In this document: positions 22,269 to 24,080 of the stretch, piece after piece | How positions within the stretch are numbered: the stretch's first letter is position 1 | How the letters are laid out: each line of letters begins with the position of its first letter | Source: a bacterium | Lineage (GTDB): Bacteria; Hydrogenedentota; Hydrogenedentia; Hydrogenedentiales; SLHB01 | Length of the DNA stretch: 24,080 bases | Direction of reading: 5' to 3' | Assembly (NCBI GenBank): GCA_024231375.1 | Contig: JAAEQP010001418.1 | Location: 1 to 24,080 of the forward strand | Made by a program: the position numbers and the translations under genes | Notes under the pieces: model-generated | Told to the model about the DNA's origin: nothing | The model's database searches: none | The model's input: the letters and a program-made list of their open reading frames with translations, nothing else

Positions 22269-23810
22269 CTACGGCTCGACGCGTATCTCGGCCCACACGA
22301 GCTGCTGGCCCGGTTGGCTGGCAGTCTGCTTGATCGCGATCTCGTTGTAGCCGTCCTTCACGGCCGCCATGGGGCACGCGAACTGAACCGCACGTGCCGC
22401 GCTGGGGAACTGGCCGGGATTGTCGAGATCGGCGACGGCTTCGCAGGCCTGGCCATTCACTGTCACCTCGAACGTTGCTTCAGCCATGCCGTCGCCCTGC
22501 ACGAGACCCGCGACGAATGTGACCTTGCCTGCAGGCGGTTTGGGTCCGGTGTTGATCCGGAACGTCGCGCCCTGGGCGGCGTCGGCAGGGAGGACGGCGC
22601 CATTGGGGAATCCCGCGGGTACCGTATCCCGGAAAGCCTGTATGTGACGACGGGACTGGGCGTACACCACGTCCGTGCCCAGGCCGCCCTCGACAAGAAT
22701 GCGGTAGTCGGCGGCGTTCACGGGAATGGTATCGCAATCCATGTAATTGAACAGATAGATCTGGTCCGCGCCGCGATGCCATGAGGCCGCGGCGAATCCG
22801 CGGGTGGATTCGAGGGTATTGGGCACGGCGCCTCCGCCGGGATGGGCGCGGACGTTGTGTTCAATCCCCGGGGCCAGCACGATGTCATCGGCCTTGTCGC
22901 CGATGCGTTCGCGCCAAAGCTCCACGGGGATGTCAAAGTCCGACGAAGTCCAGAAGGGTGTGGGCACGAGCATATCGACCAGGCCTTCCTTCACCCAGCG
23001 GACCCCGTCCATGCCGAGTCCCTTGGCCGCATCCGGATGGGCCGGCACACGTGCGCCGAGCTTGATGGGATGCCCGCGTTTCTCGGACCACGCGTTGGTC
23101 AATTCGCGGGTGTCACGCATGAACTGGGTCAGCAACTCCGCGCCTTCGGCTTCCTCACCCGCCTTGAAGTGCCATCCGAACCGCATCCAGTCCAGTTCGA
23201 GGCCGTCCGGATCGTAGCGTTCCAGCAGTTCGCGCACGAAGGCCATGGCATGTTCGCGGACCTCAGGGATGCCGTAGTTCAAGGCGCGTTGCGTCCACCC
23301 GCCGGACGTGTCGTTCGGCACCCGCCAGTATTCCGGATGGTTCAACCAGAACAGGCTGTGCATGTAGCTCTTCTCGTTCGGCACGTCGTGGATGTCGTTC
23401 ATGCGCATGGTGATCCACGGTGAGATGCCTTCTTCGCGGCTACGCGCAATCCACACGGCGTAAGGGTCCAACCCGCGTTCGTGGAGGAGGCGCGCATTGT
23501 CCATCCAGCGCTTGCCGCCTGCCGCGGGCATGTCCTGGTCGCCCAATTCCCAGATGGCTTCGCGCGTGGCGCTCTTGAAACTGGCGCGCATCGAGTTGGA
23601 GCACAGGAACAGGTGCGACACCTTGGTGCCCGCGTATTGGTCGACAAACTGGTGCAGGCCTTCCATCGTCATGTCGTCCGCCGTACGCGATCCGAAGAAG
23701 TGGCTGTTGTCTTCGTTGATGACAATCCCCAGCGGTTCACCGGATTCGGCCGCGCCTGCAACGGCACATAGCGTGACTACCATTGTCCCTGCTCCCACGA
23801 GTTTCCACAT
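22269..23810 (-). CDS. Secreted glycoside-hydrolase-like TIM-barrel protein
   Basis: 513 residues. A signal peptide is visible (MWKLVGAGTMVVTLCAVAGA, cleaved near AGAA-ES). Residues about 27-400 look like a (beta/alpha)8 barrel of the GHL10/DUF4015-like type: GISPWITMRMNDIHD, then GLELDWMRF with acidic E205 and D207 at the end of a barrel strand, LGARVPAHP, and YLFNYMDCDTIP. A C-terminal beta-sandwich (about 415-513) may bind carbohydrate or the cell surface. Catalytic acids are inferred, and the substrate is unknown. AAGGGGA about 9 bases before the ATG acts as ribosome site. It converges on the toroid/propeller gene, and the two may belong to one carbohydrate-use locus. Confidence 0.85.
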   Translation of the reverse strand: MWKLVGAGTMVVTLCAVAGAAESGEPLGIVINEDNSHFFGSRTADDMTMEGLHQFVDQYAGTKVSHLFLCSNSMRASFKSATREAIWELGDQDMPAAGGKRWMDNARLLHERGLDPYAVWIARSREEGISPWITMRMNDIHDVPNEKSYMHSLFWLNHPEYWRVPNDTSGGWTQRALNYGIPEVREHAMAFVRELLERYDPDGLELDWMRFGWHFKAGEEAEGAELLTQFMRDTRELTNAWSEKRGHPIKLGARVPAHPDAAKGLGMDGVRWVKEGLVDMLVPTPFWTSSDFDIPVELWRERIGDKADDIVLAPGIEHNVRAHPGGGAVPNTLESTRGFAAASWHRGADQIYLFNYMDCDTIPVNAADYRILVEGGLGTDVVYAQSRRHIQAFRDTVPAGFPNGAVLPADAAQGATFRINTGPKPPAGKVTFVAGLVQGDGMAEATFEVTVNGQACEAVADLDNPGQFPSAARAVQFACPMAAVKDGYNEIAIKQTASQPGQQLVWAEIRVEP

Positions 23811-23988
23811 GTCGTCAGTCCCCTTCTTGCTCAGAAATTCCAGAAGAACATGTTGCCTTTGCGAATCCGGCGTAGTTCAGCCGGTTCTGCGTCCAATTCG
23901 AGTCCACAAGCCTACCGGTTTCTCCTCCGCGGGGCAACTGGGGGAAGGCGCTGGAACCCGGACCCGGGGGCCGGACCCCTCACCCTAA

Positions 23989-24009
23989 CCCTCTCCCGTT
24001 GGGAGAGGG
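23989..24009. repeat. Short perfect hairpin in a repeat-like intergenic phrase
   Basis: CCCTCTCCC and GGGAGAGGG pair perfectly around GTT, within the phrase CCCCTCACCCTAACCCTCTC. I recall this phrase from intergenic repeats of many GC-rich bacteria, but only one copy is in the window. The rest of 23811-24080 shows no supportable gene. Confidence 0.5.
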
Positions 24010-24080
24010 GAAAGAGGATCCCGCGCGATGGGCTGGGTTCAGGCCCGCTAGGACTGGGATGGCACTGGCGCGGTCACGTA

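Noticed and set aside
1..24080. CRISPR array, prophage, integrase, transposase, tRNA or rRNA
   Set aside because: No regularly spaced direct repeats, mobile-element proteins or RNA-gene folds were seen when reading both strands.

Overview
The window is a GC-rich bacterial chromosome segment with tightly packed genes on both strands, bacterial Shine-Dalgarno sites and sigma70-like promoters. It has no rRNA, tRNA, CRISPR array, transposase or phage gene that I can see. The gene mix suggests an uncultured environmental heterotroph: a YtrA-type GntR/ABC operon, a PyrR-headed pyrimidine operon, stand-alone queC, a hybrid sensor kinase, several secreted hydrolases, and a sialidase-type Asp-box propeller fused to a putative alpha-toroid. 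Planctomycetota- or Hydrogenedentota-like lineages would fit, but the sequence contains no marker that proves this.

Left part (1-6.8 kb, minus strand): a ribulose-phosphate/allulose-phosphate epimerase family gene, then a secreted alpha/beta hydrolase. Next is a compact four-gene operon read right to left: GntR regulator, ABC ATPase, and two paralogous large membrane proteins, each looking like a fused tandem duplication. A perfect 12+12 bp inverted repeat overlaps the promoter of this operon and is the likely autoregulatory operator.

Middle (7-13 kb): a four-TM, two-PAS hybrid histidine kinase with an unusual H-box, a TetR regulator with a secreted esterase-like gene 21 bp behind it, a metallophosphoesterase-fold protein that has lost most metal ligands, and an HU-type DNA-binding protein.

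Pyrimidine operon (13.1-17.2 kb, plus strand): promoter, short leader with a 10-codon ORF whose stop codon lies inside an intrinsic terminator, then pyrR, pyrB, pyrC and an aldo/keto reductase. The layout suggests transcription attenuation, possibly coupled to leader translation.

Right part (17.2-24 kb): convergent minus-strand queC and an ABM-domain gene, a 101-bp palindromic repeat element, then two plus-strand secreted-protein genes (an unrecognised protein and the toroid/propeller protein). A bidirectional terminator separates them from a convergent secreted glycoside-hydrolase-like gene. Three short repeat families sit in intergenic DNA; two have a second copy inside this window.
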